From assembly GCA_010672925.1 (NCBI GenBank), contig JAAHFP010000040.1, forward strand, positions 1 through 57,940: a stretch of 57,940 nucleotides of DNA. Direction: 5' to 3'. Shown piece after piece: positions 21,761 to 31,171 of the stretch (the stretch's first letter is position 1; every line of letters starts with the position of its first letter). The notes beneath the pieces were generated by a model. It was not told the DNA's origin, searched no databases, and saw only the letters and a list, made by a program, of their open reading frames with translations. The position numbers and the translations under genes are program-made. This DNA is from Symploca sp. SIO1C2. GTDB lineage: Bacteria; Cyanobacteriota; Cyanobacteriia; Cyanobacteriales; Coleofasciculaceae.

Positions 21761-23107
21761 TTAATTCTGCCGAGGATCTTGGTCAGATAAAATCATAACC
21801 GTTATTGGTTCACCTTGATCATTCTTGGCAGGAGCAAGGGTGACATAACTTTTGAATTTACTATTTTTGACTAAGTACAGAAGATTTTCATTGCCATATT
21901 TACCTACTTCCGATAAATCTTCAATTTTCTGCTCCTCTTCGAGTTCAGAGTTCAACGACTGCAGGTGAGTATTTAGGCTTGTAACAAGATCCTTTGGCTT
22001 TACCGAAGAAGAATTGGTTTTTCTTGCTATTTGGAAATCAAATGTATCCTGAGTAAATATCTCTTTTTCATTGAGTAAATCAAGGTCTTGTTCTGAATCA
22101 AAGTTTTCTAGACTGTATTCAAGCTTAGTGAATTCAATGGCAAAAGATAAAGAAGATACAAATTCTTGATATTCTTTATTGTCTTCTATCTTTAATTCCT
22201 TTAATTGACTTAAATCATATTCTTCTGACTCAAGATATATTGCTACCTTACCATCTTTAGCTATCAAGTGTAAATACTTAGTTTCATCTCCTGTAGCCGT
22301 TGATACTTTATACACCTTAAAACCATCAGCATCAGTAACTTCTTGAGGACGAGCAAAGTCATCATTTGGCAGCAGTTCCTGCTCAAATTTTGCAGTTACA
22401 GCCTGCCAATCATCTTCTGTATTAAATAGATAAGCCGCTTCTTCAAATTCTGGACGTAATAGCCCAGCAGAACCTTGGGAAGCATCTGGATAACGGGGAA
22501 ATTCTTCAAAAAATTTTATTGATGGATCTGGGGGATTTTGAGTTGGGTTATTATTTGTTGGAGGCGTTGGCTGATTTTCTGGTGTTTTATTTTCTGGTAT
22601 TTTATTTTCCGGTGTCTTATTTTCTGGTGTTTTATTTTCCGGTAACTGAGGCTCCTGTGGATTAGAGTTTGGTTCAGGTTGATTAACTTCTTGAATAACC
22701 TTGTTTTCCTCTAGAGAATAAGGTTTTTGTTGATATGTTGGTTGTCGATATACCGGTTGTTGATATGTCGGTTGTTGATATGTCGGCTTTTGATATGTCC
22801 GGGGTTCCTTTGGCTGTGGGATATTGGCAGTGCTTCGAGGGGAAGTTGACTGACTCTTCTCAATTCTCGGTTGAGTAGTTGGTTGTGGAGACGATTGAGG
22901 AGAAGCCTCCGGAGATGGCTTGACAGCGGGAGGCAACTTAGTCACCTTGATTGCTTCCTCTTTTTCAAGAGGTTCAACCTTTGTCCAATTAAGGGAGGTG
23001 GGCAACATTAGTACTACAGCATGTAACCCCAAGGAAATCAGCAACATCGGACGAAATAGCATTCGTACTGGAATTGGTAGTTTTTTGAGGAAGTGAGGCT
23101 GATTCAT
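21761..23107 (-). CDS. TonB-like proline-rich membrane-anchored protein
   Basis: A 448-residue protein starting at ATG 23107 (a TTG ten codons upstream is less likely). A single transmembrane segment near residues 18-36 (MLLISLGLHAVVLMLPTS) resembles the TonB N-terminal anchor with its conserved Ser and His. A long Pro/Gln-rich linker follows with repeats YQQPTYQQPVYRQ and PENKTPENK. The C-terminal ~250 residues are acidic and do not match the TonB C-terminal domain; motif FPRYPDASQGSAGLLRPEFE opens it. Probably periplasm-spanning. Same strand as and 88 bp before the NACHT gene, so possibly cotranscribed. Function unknown. Confidence 0.75.
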   Translation of the reverse strand: MNQPHFLKKLPIPVRMLFRPMLLISLGLHAVVLMLPTSLNWTKVEPLEKEEAIKVTKLPPAVKPSPEASPQSSPQPTTQPRIEKSQSTSPRSTANIPQPKEPRTYQKPTYQQPTYQQPVYRQPTYQQKPYSLEENKVIQEVNQPEPNSNPQEPQLPENKTPENKTPENKIPENKTPENQPTPPTNNNPTQNPPDPSIKFFEEFPRYPDASQGSAGLLRPEFEEAAYLFNTEDDWQAVTAKFEQELLPNDDFARPQEVTDADGFKVYKVSTATGDETKYLHLIAKDGKVAIYLESEEYDLSQLKELKIEDNKEYQEFVSSLSFAIEFTKLEYSLENFDSEQDLDLLNEKEIFTQDTFDFQIARKTNSSSVKPKDLVTSLNTHLQSLNSELEEEQKIEDLSEVGKYGNENLLYLVKNSKFKSYVTLAPAKNDQGEPITVMILSDQDPRQN

Positions 23108-23559
23108 GGTAGTATTAGGTGTAATATAGCTGAGCAAGACTGTCTGAATTGAACCGTATTGTTCTTCTAGACAGCAAGGAAAGCAAAACCCCTATAAACT
23201 CAGAAGTATAATGTTTTACTTTTGTTTCAACAAATATCCTCTCCAATTATCTCAATAACAGTCTACGCTCTTCCCACCCTTGTTAACCAAAAGCGGCGAA
23301 AACTTGATTCCTTTTAGGGAAAGGGAAGAGGCTGTGGAGTGTAGTGCCAACCAAGGCATGTAGCGATCGCTTGTTAGTATGGGTGAGTACCAGCTTTTCC
23401 CCAAACCCATCTATAGGAAGTATTCTCTTACTACTAATCTATGACAACAGAGGTTTTGATTACTGAGTTTTGCTTGAGAAATTGTTGTTTGTTGTTTGAG
23501 AATTGATAATAGGGAAGAGCTACCTGCTCTCGCCATGCCCCTGCTATGCTAATTGCTTT
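23108..23559. other. Divergent promoter region
   Basis: About 450 bp between the divergently transcribed TonB-like gene and the solute-binding protein gene; it must hold promoters for both. It includes a HIP1 site (GCGATCGC near 23363) and a short TTGTTG run near 23483. No recognised operator. Confidence 0.45.
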
Positions 23560-24924
23560 ATGTCCCAAAAAAACGAAACTACAGTTCTGGTTCTTTCTTT
23601 AGCAGTAACCCTGGCTCTGGTGGCAGCTGGAGTATGGTGGTTTCAAAAACAACAGATTACTACAACCGATCCAAAATCAAGGTTCAGTACCGGTGAGCAA
23701 CTGTTAATTTCTGCGGACTCAACTCCGGAAAAGAAAGCTGCCATCAAAGCGACCGCAGCGGGAAATTACAATGAAGCTGTAGCTAACCTGGAGTCATCCC
23801 TCAAAGCTCAGCCTAATGATCCTGAAGGGTTGATTTACCTTAACAACGCTCGTATTGGTAACCAAAAGTCTTACACCATTGCTGCTTCTATGCCCATTGG
23901 GAAGGATGTGGGGGCAGCGCAAGAAATGCTGCGGGGGGTGGCTCAAGCACAAACAGAAATTAATCAAGCCGGTGGCATTGATGGTGTACCTTTAAAGGTG
24001 CTGGTGATTGATGATAAAAATGAACCAGAATTTGCTCAAAAAGTAGCTCAAACTTTGGTTAAAGATTCAGCTATCTTAGGAGTTGTTGGTCATTTTAGTA
24101 GTGGAGTTTCTTTAGCTGCAGCTGAGGTTTACCAAAAAGCAGGATTGGTCATGATTTCCCCCACTAGTACCTCAGTAGAACTATCAGGAGCAGGTGAATA
24201 TATCTTTCGTACTGTACCTAGCGATCGCTTTGCGGGTAGTGCCCTGGCTAGTTATATGCTCAAGAAATTAAATAAACAAAATGCTGCTGTATTTTTTGAC
24301 TCGGAAAGTAACTATAGTAAATCATTAAAGGATGTATTCACTACTACAGTATTTAGTGAAGGGGGAAGAGTGGTATCTGAGTATGACTTAGCAGAGTCTA
24401 ACTTTAATGCCGCTGATGCACTTAAGGAGGCAAGGGAGCTAGAGGCGGAGGTGTTAATGTTAGCTCCTGATACTGATACTACCGATCAAGCTTTGTTCGT
24501 AGTGCAAGTCAACGACAGACGTTTACCCCTGCTGGCAGGGGATAGCTTCTACCAACTCAATACTCTACAAATCAGTGGTAAAGATGGTTCAGGTATGGTG
24601 CTGGCAGTACCCTGGCATATTCTAGGGGCTCCAGATGCGAAATTTCCCCAAGCTGCCAAGCTTTTGTGGAAGGCAGATGTTAACTGGCGTACCGCTTTAG
24701 CTTATGATGCTACCCAAGCCCTAATTGCTGGTTTAAAGCGCGATCCTACCCGCCAGGGAATTCAAGAAACCCTGGTATCATCAGGCTTTTCCGTCCCTGG
24801 TGCCGGAGAAGAGATTCGCTTTTTACCCTCAGGCGATCGCAATCAGAAAGTGCAGTTAGTTACTATTAAACCAGGCCCTAGATCTGGAACCGGTTATGAT
24901 TTTTTTCCAGTAAAGGAGGAATAG
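23560..24924 (+). CDS. Membrane-anchored branched-chain amino-acid-type solute-binding protein
   Basis: A 454-residue extracytoplasmic protein. Residues 8-28 form an N-terminal membrane anchor or signal (TTVLVLSLAVTLALVAAGVW). A TPR-like helical stretch (NYNEAVANLESSLKAQPNDP, 69-88) precedes a LivK-type periplasmic-binding domain (IAASMPIGKDVGAAQEMLRG, LKVLVIDDKNEPEFAQ, ILGVVGHFSSGVSLAAA, MISPTSTSVEL). The ATG at 23560 is chosen because the longer form adds 19 residues that break the signal pattern. No permease or ATPase gene is nearby, so it may act as a sensor or an orphan binding protein. Confidence 0.88.
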   Translation: MSQKNETTVLVLSLAVTLALVAAGVWWFQKQQITTTDPKSRFSTGEQLLISADSTPEKKAAIKATAAGNYNEAVANLESSLKAQPNDPEGLIYLNNARIGNQKSYTIAASMPIGKDVGAAQEMLRGVAQAQTEINQAGGIDGVPLKVLVIDDKNEPEFAQKVAQTLVKDSAILGVVGHFSSGVSLAAAEVYQKAGLVMISPTSTSVELSGAGEYIFRTVPSDRFAGSALASYMLKKLNKQNAAVFFDSESNYSKSLKDVFTTTVFSEGGRVVSEYDLAESNFNAADALKEARELEAEVLMLAPDTDTTDQALFVVQVNDRRLPLLAGDSFYQLNTLQISGKDGSGMVLAVPWHILGAPDAKFPQAAKLLWKADVNWRTALAYDATQALIAGLKRDPTRQGIQETLVSSGFSVPGAGEEIRFLPSGDRNQKVQLVTIKPGPRSGTGYDFFPVKEE

Positions 24925-25173
24925 GGAGACAAGGGAGACAAGGGAGACAAGGGAGACAAGAGAGACAAGGGAGATAAGGAGATAAGGAGACAAGGGAGAC
25001 AAGGAGACAAGAGAGACAAGGGAGACAAGGGAGATAAGGGAGATAAGGGAGATAAGGAGATAAGGAGATAAGGAGATAAGGAGACAAGGAGACAAGGAGA
25101 CAAGGAAGATATTGCCAGATAACAAACAACAAATAACAAACAACCAACAACAAACAACAAACAACAAACAACA
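24923..25173. repeat. GGGAGACAAG array followed by ACAAACA heptamers
   Basis: About 22 units of GGGAGACAA (9 nt), GGAGATAA and GGAGACAA (8 nt) run from 24923 to 25106, then eight units of ACAAACA/ACAAATA run to 25173, eight bases before the next start codon. The array begins at the upstream stop codon, so the entire intergenic space is repeat. Confidence 0.93.
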
Positions 25174-25180
25174 ATTTCCA

Positions 25181-27931
25181 ATGAACCGCAAGTATCCAGC
25201 AATTCTCACCCTACTTTCCCAAGGTATTATCCTGGTTTCAACCTTCCTACTATCTATTGGCTTGGTTAGTGCCAAACCTTCTCAGTCTGAGTCTCCTACT
25301 ATGACTCTGGTGCAGTCAATATCCCGGGAAGAGCGGGAAGAGTTGGAGGAATTGCGGAAAGAAAGGCAGGTTCAGGAGCAGGTGCAAGCGGAAGCCAATC
25401 GTGCTTTTAGTCGCACTACAACACTGTTTAATGTTTTGCTGGCAATCCTGGCTTTACTGTTAGCCGCAGCCATTGCCGCTTTGTGGATCTTGCGACGAGC
25501 CGTAATTAGAGAGGTTACGGAGGTGGTTAAGACACATCTGGAAGAATTGGGAGGTTTGGAAAGTCAGCTGGCTAGTGCGAAACAAGAAGTTAACAAGATT
25601 CTGCTAAGAGCCGAAACTGTTGAAGGAAATATAGATGATCAAGCAGGAGCCTTTCAACGGGAGCTGGAAAACCACCGTACAACTTTATCCCAACTAGTTT
25701 CTGAACTCTCTCAATTTAAAACCCAGAATATCGAAGAGTTAGAAGCAAAATTGGGAAGTGCTCAACAGAAGTTAATACAGTTAGAATCCGGCTTTACGGA
25801 GCAACTTTCTCAGTCACAGTCAGCTACTGATCAGCAGAAAGAATTAACTCTACAAAAATTAGCACAATCTGAACTGGAGTTTACTAATCAACTCTCAGAA
25901 CTTCAGTCAGGGGCTCAGGAGCAGAAGCAGCTTGTCTTAGAACATTTTGGCAAGCTAGAAACTCAGCTGGCTCCTCAACTAGATGAACTTCACCTTAAGG
26001 CTCAGGAGCAGGTTCAGCAGCAGAAGGAACAAACCTTAGCAACCCTTGGCAAATTGGAGGCTGAGTTTAGTGCTGGGGTATCGGAACTACAGTCAACGGC
26101 GGATGAGCGTAAGGGGCAATTGTTGGAGCATTTGGCCAAACTGGAGACTGAGTTTGGCACGGGAGTGTCGGAATTACATGCAACTGCCGACAAGCGCAAA
26201 AATGAGTTACTGGAACAGTTAGGAAAGCTCAACTTGGACTTTGCAACTCAGTTAGCCCAGTTAAACTCGGAGTCTCAGGAGCACAGGAATAAGCTAGTTG
26301 AGAATTTGCAACAGCTGGAAACTGAGCTAGCTACTCAAAAGTCGGAGCTACAGTCGGATACTCAAGGGTATAAAGCAGCAATACGCCAGCATCTAGAGCA
26401 AGTAGAAACGGAGTTAGCTACAGGAAAATCCCAACTACAGTCCGATGTCCAGGCTCAGCAGGAGGCGATGCGTCAATACCTAGAGCAAGTGGAAGCAGAA
26501 TTGGCTACAGGAAAATCCCAATTGCAGTCAGAGTTGGAAGCGAAAAAGGAGACAATAAGCGAGAATCTACAACAACTAGAATCTGAATATACTGCTGAAC
26601 TTTCCCAGTGGCAATCGGGGACTAATGAACGTAGGGAAGAAATTTTTAAAAATTTAGAGCAATCTCAGGCTGAAATTGACGAGCAACTGTCTGCTTTCAA
26701 GTCAGATGTTCGCACTCAAAAGGATAAAATTAGCCATAATCTGGAGAAATTAGAGACTAAGTTTGAGGCACAGTTGTCACAATTACACCTCGGTGCTCAG
26801 GAACAGAAAGAGCTAACCCTCCAGAATCTACAAAAAGTAGAAACACAGTTAGCTACTGATTTGTCCCAACTACAATCAGGCGCTCAAACTCAAAAAGACG
26901 AAATCCTGCAAAAATTGGCAGAGGTAACACCTCAATTTATTTCAGACTCCTTCATAGCAGAAGCTCACGAAAAAATCCAGAGCCTTACTGCACAGCTCAA
27001 TGTTCTGCAAGCTAACCATCCTCACCTCTTCTTCAGTGCAGATGACTATTTCAAAGAGGGAGATACCCTCTTATCAGAGAAGCACTATGAAGATGCGATC
27101 GCTAAATATGACCAAGGAATTGAGCTACAACCAAGTATTGCTGCGGTATGGCAACAAAAGGGAACTGCATTGAGAGAATTGGGCAGACATAAAGAAGCGA
27201 TCGCATCTTTAGATAAAGCCTTGGAAATTAATGGTGATGACTCCGGTAGTTGGTATCAGCGAGGTATCACTCTCATGGAATTGAAAGAATATAAAAAAGC
27301 GATCGCAACTTTTGATGAAGTGACTCGCCTCCAACCTACGGATGAAAAAACTTGGCTGAATAGGGGTATTGCCCTAGCTAGGTTGAAAAATTATGAAGAA
27401 GCTATTTCCTCCTACGATAAAGCCATTGAACTCAATGCCGATTATCATGAAGCTTGGGTCAATCGAGGAGTAGCCCTAGGAATTCTACAGCGGCGAGAGG
27501 AAGCTTTTACTTCCTTTGATCGAGGGACTCAATGTAAACCTGAAGATGCCGTTGCTTGGCTCAATCGAGGTCTGGCTTTAGAAGAATTGAAACGCTATGA
27601 AGAGGCTATTGCTTCTTTTGATAAAACCATTGAATTTAAACCCAACTCCCACAAAGCTTGGAATCACCGAGGTTATGCTCTAGTGCAGTTAGAGCAGGAT
27701 GAAGAAGCTCTCAAGAGTTTCAATAAAGCCTTAGAAGCTAAACCTAACTATGCTGATGCTTATTACAACAAAGCAGTTTGTTGTGTGCTACAGGGGAAAG
27801 ATGACTCAGCTTTAAAGAACCTACAACAAGCAATCAAACTTAATCCCAGATATCGACAACAGGCAAAAACTGACAGAGATTTTGAAGTAATTCGAGATGA
27901 TGAGTGGTTTAGGCAGTTGGTTAGAGGATGA
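25181..27931 (+). CDS. Coiled-coil and TPR membrane protein
   Basis: A 916-residue protein. Residues 8-31 look like a signal peptide ending in ALVSAK-like sequence (GLVSAKPSQ), and residues 83-104 form a transmembrane helix (FNVLLAILALLLAAAIAALW). About 490 residues of coiled coil follow, made of repeats near 31 residues such as ELATGKSQLQSDVQAQQE. Residues 620-900 are about eight tetratricopeptide repeats (W.NRG.AL..L..YEEAI.S.DKAIEL pattern). The ATG at 25181 is chosen because the longer frame's first 23 residues are encoded by the repeat array. Likely a scaffold; it follows the solute-binding protein gene on the same strand. Confidence 0.85.
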   Translation: MNRKYPAILTLLSQGIILVSTFLLSIGLVSAKPSQSESPTMTLVQSISREEREELEELRKERQVQEQVQAEANRAFSRTTTLFNVLLAILALLLAAAIAALWILRRAVIREVTEVVKTHLEELGGLESQLASAKQEVNKILLRAETVEGNIDDQAGAFQRELENHRTTLSQLVSELSQFKTQNIEELEAKLGSAQQKLIQLESGFTEQLSQSQSATDQQKELTLQKLAQSELEFTNQLSELQSGAQEQKQLVLEHFGKLETQLAPQLDELHLKAQEQVQQQKEQTLATLGKLEAEFSAGVSELQSTADERKGQLLEHLAKLETEFGTGVSELHATADKRKNELLEQLGKLNLDFATQLAQLNSESQEHRNKLVENLQQLETELATQKSELQSDTQGYKAAIRQHLEQVETELATGKSQLQSDVQAQQEAMRQYLEQVEAELATGKSQLQSELEAKKETISENLQQLESEYTAELSQWQSGTNERREEIFKNLEQSQAEIDEQLSAFKSDVRTQKDKISHNLEKLETKFEAQLSQLHLGAQEQKELTLQNLQKVETQLATDLSQLQSGAQTQKDEILQKLAEVTPQFISDSFIAEAHEKIQSLTAQLNVLQANHPHLFFSADDYFKEGDTLLSEKHYEDAIAKYDQGIELQPSIAAVWQQKGTALRELGRHKEAIASLDKALEINGDDSGSWYQRGITLMELKEYKKAIATFDEVTRLQPTDEKTWLNRGIALARLKNYEEAISSYDKAIELNADYHEAWVNRGVALGILQRREEAFTSFDRGTQCKPEDAVAWLNRGLALEELKRYEEAIASFDKTIEFKPNSHKAWNHRGYALVQLEQDEEALKSFNKALEAKPNYADAYYNKAVCCVLQGKDDSALKNLQQAIKLNPRYRQQAKTDRDFEVIRDDEWFRQLVRG

Positions 27932-27932
27932 A

Positions 27933-27956
27933 AGTAGTAGGACTTCAGTCCAAAAA
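27933..27956 (+). repeat. Stop-proximal GGACTTCAGTCC hairpin, copy 2
   Basis: AGTAGTAGGACTTCAGTCC followed by A5 begins right after the stop codon of the coiled-coil/TPR gene, in the same orientation as the gene. Confidence 0.75.
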
Positions 27957-27975
27957 GAAGCTACCACCTACCACC

Positions 27976-28310
27976 CATTGGTGACAAGTTAAGGAAAAAG
28001 TGTCGTTGTCAAGGGAGCGGAGGAGCAGAGGAGCGGAGGAGCGGAGGAGCAGAAGAGCAGAGGAGCAGAGGAGCAGAGGAGCAGAGGAAGAAGAATACAA
28101 TTTTCCTTAACCCTTGGAGTATTTCCATATATAGGTTTTTTTTTAGTATAGCAATCGCCAAGGCGGTTAGGACAAGATCAAATGCTGAAACCTTTACCTG
28201 TCAACCTCTTCCCTTCTGCCCTCTGCCCTCTGCCCTCTGCCTTTTGCTATACCACTACGCCATGTATGGAAGTTGACACTCATGCACGACCTTTTAACTT
28301 GTCACCAATG
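27976..28310. mobile_element. MITE-like element, family A, with target duplication
   Basis: 335 bp bounded by perfect 17-bp terminal inverted repeats CATTGGTGACAAGTTAA and its complement, flanked on both sides by CCTACCACC (27967-27975 and 28311-28319), a 9-bp target duplication. No coding capacity. It contains a GGAGCGGA-type 8-nt array (28014-28090) and a nested family-C insertion (28147-28250) absent from the partner copy at 42191. Confidence 0.85.
28147..28250. mobile_element. Nested short element, family C
   Basis: Starts TATAGCAATCGCCAAGGCGG and ends TTTTGCTATA, and is missing from the matching position of the family-A copy at 42191, so it inserted later. Inside is a CTGCCCT heptamer array. 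Relatives occur at 35526-35636 (inverted) and 40018-40112. Confidence 0.7.
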
Positions 28311-28397
28311 CCTACCACCTACCACCTACCACCTAAAACCTATCTTTACGTTTCTGTAACCACAAAGCGGTTGCTTTTATGCTACCTTAACTTAATA

Positions 28398-29315
28398 TTA
28401 ACCCAACTTATTCATCACAGCGACTATTTGCGTAGAAATAAAAGGTAAAATTTCTTGGTTTGTACAGTGATTGTTGCCTTCTGTAAAAACAACCAACAGA
28501 TAAGGAGATACAGATGGTAACTCAATGTAAGCAGCATCATGGCAAACTTGAGTATCCCCACCAGCTTGAGACCAGAGTTTAGCTTCTTTAGGAAGACTAG
28601 CACCCAAGCTACCTCTGAGCGGATGAACTGGATCCAGAGTACGTCGCATTAGAGTCATCATTTGTTGCGATCGCTTGGCGGAAACTGCAACTCCTCCAAT
28701 AATACTGTGGAGCAGCCGCGCTGTGGCATTGGTAGTCAACCGGTTGCGATTTTCCCCAAACTCTCCCAGGAAAGTCCTTTCTCTACCATAGGGGCTCTCA
28801 CCCCAGATTTTTTGATTGATATTAATCGACTGTAATTCTTGCCAACCTAAAGACCGAAAGTAACGATTAACGATATTACGCTGAAACTTCCAGGTTTCCA
28901 ATGGCCCTGCTGGTAAGTCTGGGCCACTAGTAGTACCACTCAAAATATCTACCACTAAGCCTAAAGCATCGTTACTGGAGTTGACAATCATCTCCTTAAT
29001 TGCCCTATCTAACTCCCCTGAATTGGGAGTCATCTCGTTTTCTAACCACTCTTCAATGGCAACCAAATAGAAGAGATTAGCAATACCTGCCGGATAAATA
29101 CCCTCCACACCCCGATAACTAAAACCCCTAACTTGGTGTTTCCAAAATTCCTCTGCCGAGAGAGCACCACCAGTATTTACTAGTACAGGGGGGTCATAAA
29201 CTAGCCAAGACAGAGCAATTTGATTGGGAGCTAATTCTGGAAATTCTGTCCAAGTTGCTTCCAGGATCTCGTTACCCAACTTGTCTAGTTGTTCGTCTTT
29301 GCGGAAAAAGGTCAT
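28398..29315 (-). CDS. Class A beta-lactamase-fold protein, probably inactive
   Basis: A 305-residue protein of the serine beta-lactamase/transpeptidase fold (beta-lactamase2 type common in cyanobacteria). YRGVEGIYPAGIANLFYLV occupies the place of the S-x-x-K helix, but the nucleophile and lysine positions read Gly77 and Asn80. MIVNSSNDALGLVVDIL carries the SDN-like loop. No signal peptide. The loss of Ser and Lys suggests a non-catalytic binding protein. It is a lone gene next to repeat DNA. Fold assignment is fairly sure; loss of activity is an inference. Confidence 0.78.
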   Translation of the reverse strand: MTFFRKDEQLDKLGNEILEATWTEFPELAPNQIALSWLVYDPPVLVNTGGALSAEEFWKHQVRGFSYRGVEGIYPAGIANLFYLVAIEEWLENEMTPNSGELDRAIKEMIVNSSNDALGLVVDILSGTTSGPDLPAGPLETWKFQRNIVNRYFRSLGWQELQSININQKIWGESPYGRERTFLGEFGENRNRLTTNATARLLHSIIGGVAVSAKRSQQMMTLMRRTLDPVHPLRGSLGASLPKEAKLWSQAGGDTQVCHDAAYIELPSVSPYLLVVFTEGNNHCTNQEILPFISTQIVAVMNKLG

Positions 29316-29364
29316 AAAATTTGGTGGTGCTCAGCTCCAATATTAAGTCAAAGTATCCTTATCG

Positions 29365-29497
29365 GGGGATGAACGAAATTTAGGGTGGGGTTTCTTGAGC
29401 TTTGTATCCAATAATTATAAGTTTTCTCTTGTCCCCTAGCTCCCTCAGCCCCCTCAGCTCCCTCAGCCCCCTATCTCCCTCAGCTCCCCCATCTCCC
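29365..29497. repeat. Family B element, right end missing
   Basis: GATGAACGAAATTTAGGGTG and the TTTCTTGAGCTTTGTATCC core match family B (51927, 52796), followed by a CTCCCTCAGC array, but the terminal CGCTCACCC is missing. Confidence 0.7.
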
Positions 29498-29597
29498 CTT
29501 ATGTACGGTAGATGCCGCTATCGGAATCTCTATGGCGCATTCTCAGCATTACTCCTAGAGTCACTTGCTTCATTACCCAGTAGAATACTGTGACGTA

Positions 29598-29627
29598 CCT
29601 ACATCAAATCAAAGATTATGATGTAGG
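29598..29627. repeat. Hairpin at the 3' end of TnpB gene 1
   Basis: Perfect 9-bp stem CCTACATCA/TGATGTAGG just beyond the tnpB stop. It could be the right-end structure of the element, where the omega RNA of TnpB normally terminates; this role is inferred from position. Confidence 0.5.
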
Positions 29628-29631
29628 CTTC

Positions 29632-30846
29632 TCAGCGACTCGCCTTTGACGACATTAACTGAGCTTTAAGACCGTGCGCCCCACGGTTCTTTATATTGAT
29701 AGCTGCATTCAAATCCCGACATATATGTGTATGGCATACGGGACAATCATGCATTCGTACTGATAGCGACTTTTTGACAGTGTGACCGCAATTAGAACAG
29801 ATTTGGCTTGTACCATTTGGGTTCACCGCAATTACTTTTAAACCAGCATTCTCGGCTTTGTTTATCAGTATTGAAATGAATTTACCCCAGCCAGCGATGC
29901 TGCTATCGCACCATGCTGCGCAAACGTTGATTGATTTAGCCAGTCTTGTCTTAGCTAGTCCTTTTATGTTCAGCTTTTCAACTACTACGATATCGTACTT
30001 GTCGATGAGTTTTTTAGCTGTCTTGAAGTGGAAATCTTTACGAGTATCAGCAACTTTTTTATGTTGAATACCCAGTTTTTTGATTGCTTTTAGACGACGG
30101 TGAGAACCTTTCTGTCTACGAGAAACTTTACGTTGCGCTGATTTTAATTTACGTTCAGCTTTCCGCAAATGTTTTGGTGCAGCAATTCGGGTATTATCAG
30201 AAGCCACATAAAAATCAATCAGCCCGACATCAATACCAACAATATTATTGGCATCAAAGTCTGGCTTGATAGTCGGAACTTCTTTGTTGTCTAGACTTAA
30301 AGTTACATAATAACCATTGGCTTTTTTAGTGACGGATACGGTTTTAATAACGAATCCTTCTGGTATAGGTCTGTGAACGATTACTTTAACCTCACCAATT
30401 TTAGACAACGTAATTTTATTATCTACAAAGTGATATTGCTTGAATTGCTTATAGGTGAAAGTTTTATATTGTCTTACTCCTTTAAATCTAGGTTTACCAG
30501 ATTTTTTCCCGTTGCGATCACCTTTAAGCCATCTGTCAAAAGCTTTATCAACTTTATCACACACAGACTGCAATACTTGGGAATGAACTTTCTTGTACCA
30601 TGGCCTATCTTTTTTAAGTTGGACTAAACTTTTTTCTTGGCTTGCTTTATTCGGTCTATCCTTTAACTCTGGAAGATGACAAATCAGGGGACATCTATCA
30701 AGAGAGCAACGATTTTGCTCATACCAATCAAACCGTTGCGCAAGCTGATAATTATATTGATAGCGCAACAGCTCAAGTGTGTTATCAATATTTTTCTGTT
30801 GCTCTTTATTTGGTTTTAATCGGTATTGGTATGAAATTCGCATCAT
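29632..30846 (-). CDS. tnpB: IS200/IS605-family TnpB (RNA-guided nuclease)
   Basis: A 404-residue protein. The RuvC-like catalytic set is intact: Asp206 (VGIDVGL), Glu290 (VVVEKLN) and Asp378 (CRDLNAAINI), with a zinc ribbon CxxC pair Cys350/Cys353 and Cys368/Cys371. The N-terminal OrfB_IS605 helix-turn-helix (RLKPNKEQQKNIDNTLELLR) is complete. It would cut DNA at sites specified by an omega RNA transcribed from its own 3' end. No tnpA lies beside it. Start is the first of two ATGs. Confidence 0.95.
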   Translation of the reverse strand: MMRISYQYRLKPNKEQQKNIDNTLELLRYQYNYQLAQRFDWYEQNRCSLDRCPLICHLPELKDRPNKASQEKSLVQLKKDRPWYKKVHSQVLQSVCDKVDKAFDRWLKGDRNGKKSGKPRFKGVRQYKTFTYKQFKQYHFVDNKITLSKIGEVKVIVHRPIPEGFVIKTVSVTKKANGYYVTLSLDNKEVPTIKPDFDANNIVGIDVGLIDFYVASDNTRIAAPKHLRKAERKLKSAQRKVSRRQKGSHRRLKAIKKLGIQHKKVADTRKDFHFKTAKKLIDKYDIVVVEKLNIKGLAKTRLAKSINVCAAWCDSSIAGWGKFISILINKAENAGLKVIAVNPNGTSQICSNCGHTVKKSLSVRMHDCPVCHTHICRDLNAAINIKNRGAHGLKAQLMSSKASR

Positions 30847-31171
30847 TAGATTCTCAAGTTTTATCGACCTGATTATATATTAACATATACGTATAGTCGT
30901 TGTGTAGATTAAGATAAAAAATAAGGCTCTTAACTTGTTTAATTCCTCTCTTTCATATTAAACTTCCTTAGAGCTTATGCTGTTTTATAGGGATAAGACA
31001 ATGACGGCAATCGTAGAAGAGAGGCAACGAGACCCAACAAAGTCTGACGGATGTTGAGTCACGAAGAAAGCTCTACCCAACCTACATTTTTAGTAGTGTC
31101 ACTAGGATGGGAGAAATACCTGCCCGCCACTTGGTTTGTCATTAGTACAAAGGACAAAGGACAAAAGACCA
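30847..31171. other. Intergenic region
   Basis: AT-rich sequence upstream of TnpB gene 1 (likely the element's left end), then a piece of the TGTTGAGTCACGAAGAAAGC / CTACCCAACCTAC filler repeat, then heptamers GGACAAA up to the next start codon. No gene seen. Confidence 0.5.

Noticed and set aside
25112-25180. Longer N-terminus for the coiled-coil/TPR protein
   Set aside because: The extra 23 residues are translated heptamer repeats; the next ATG starts a normal signal peptide.
24878-25275. Leu/Ser/Cys-rich minus-strand reading frames
   Set aside because: They are the complement of the GGGAGACAAG and ACAAACA arrays; low-complexity shadows with no start signal.
17553-31171. Genomic island or prophage
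   Set aside because: Transposases occur, but there are no integrase, phage structural genes or flanking att-like repeats, and base composition looks uniform.
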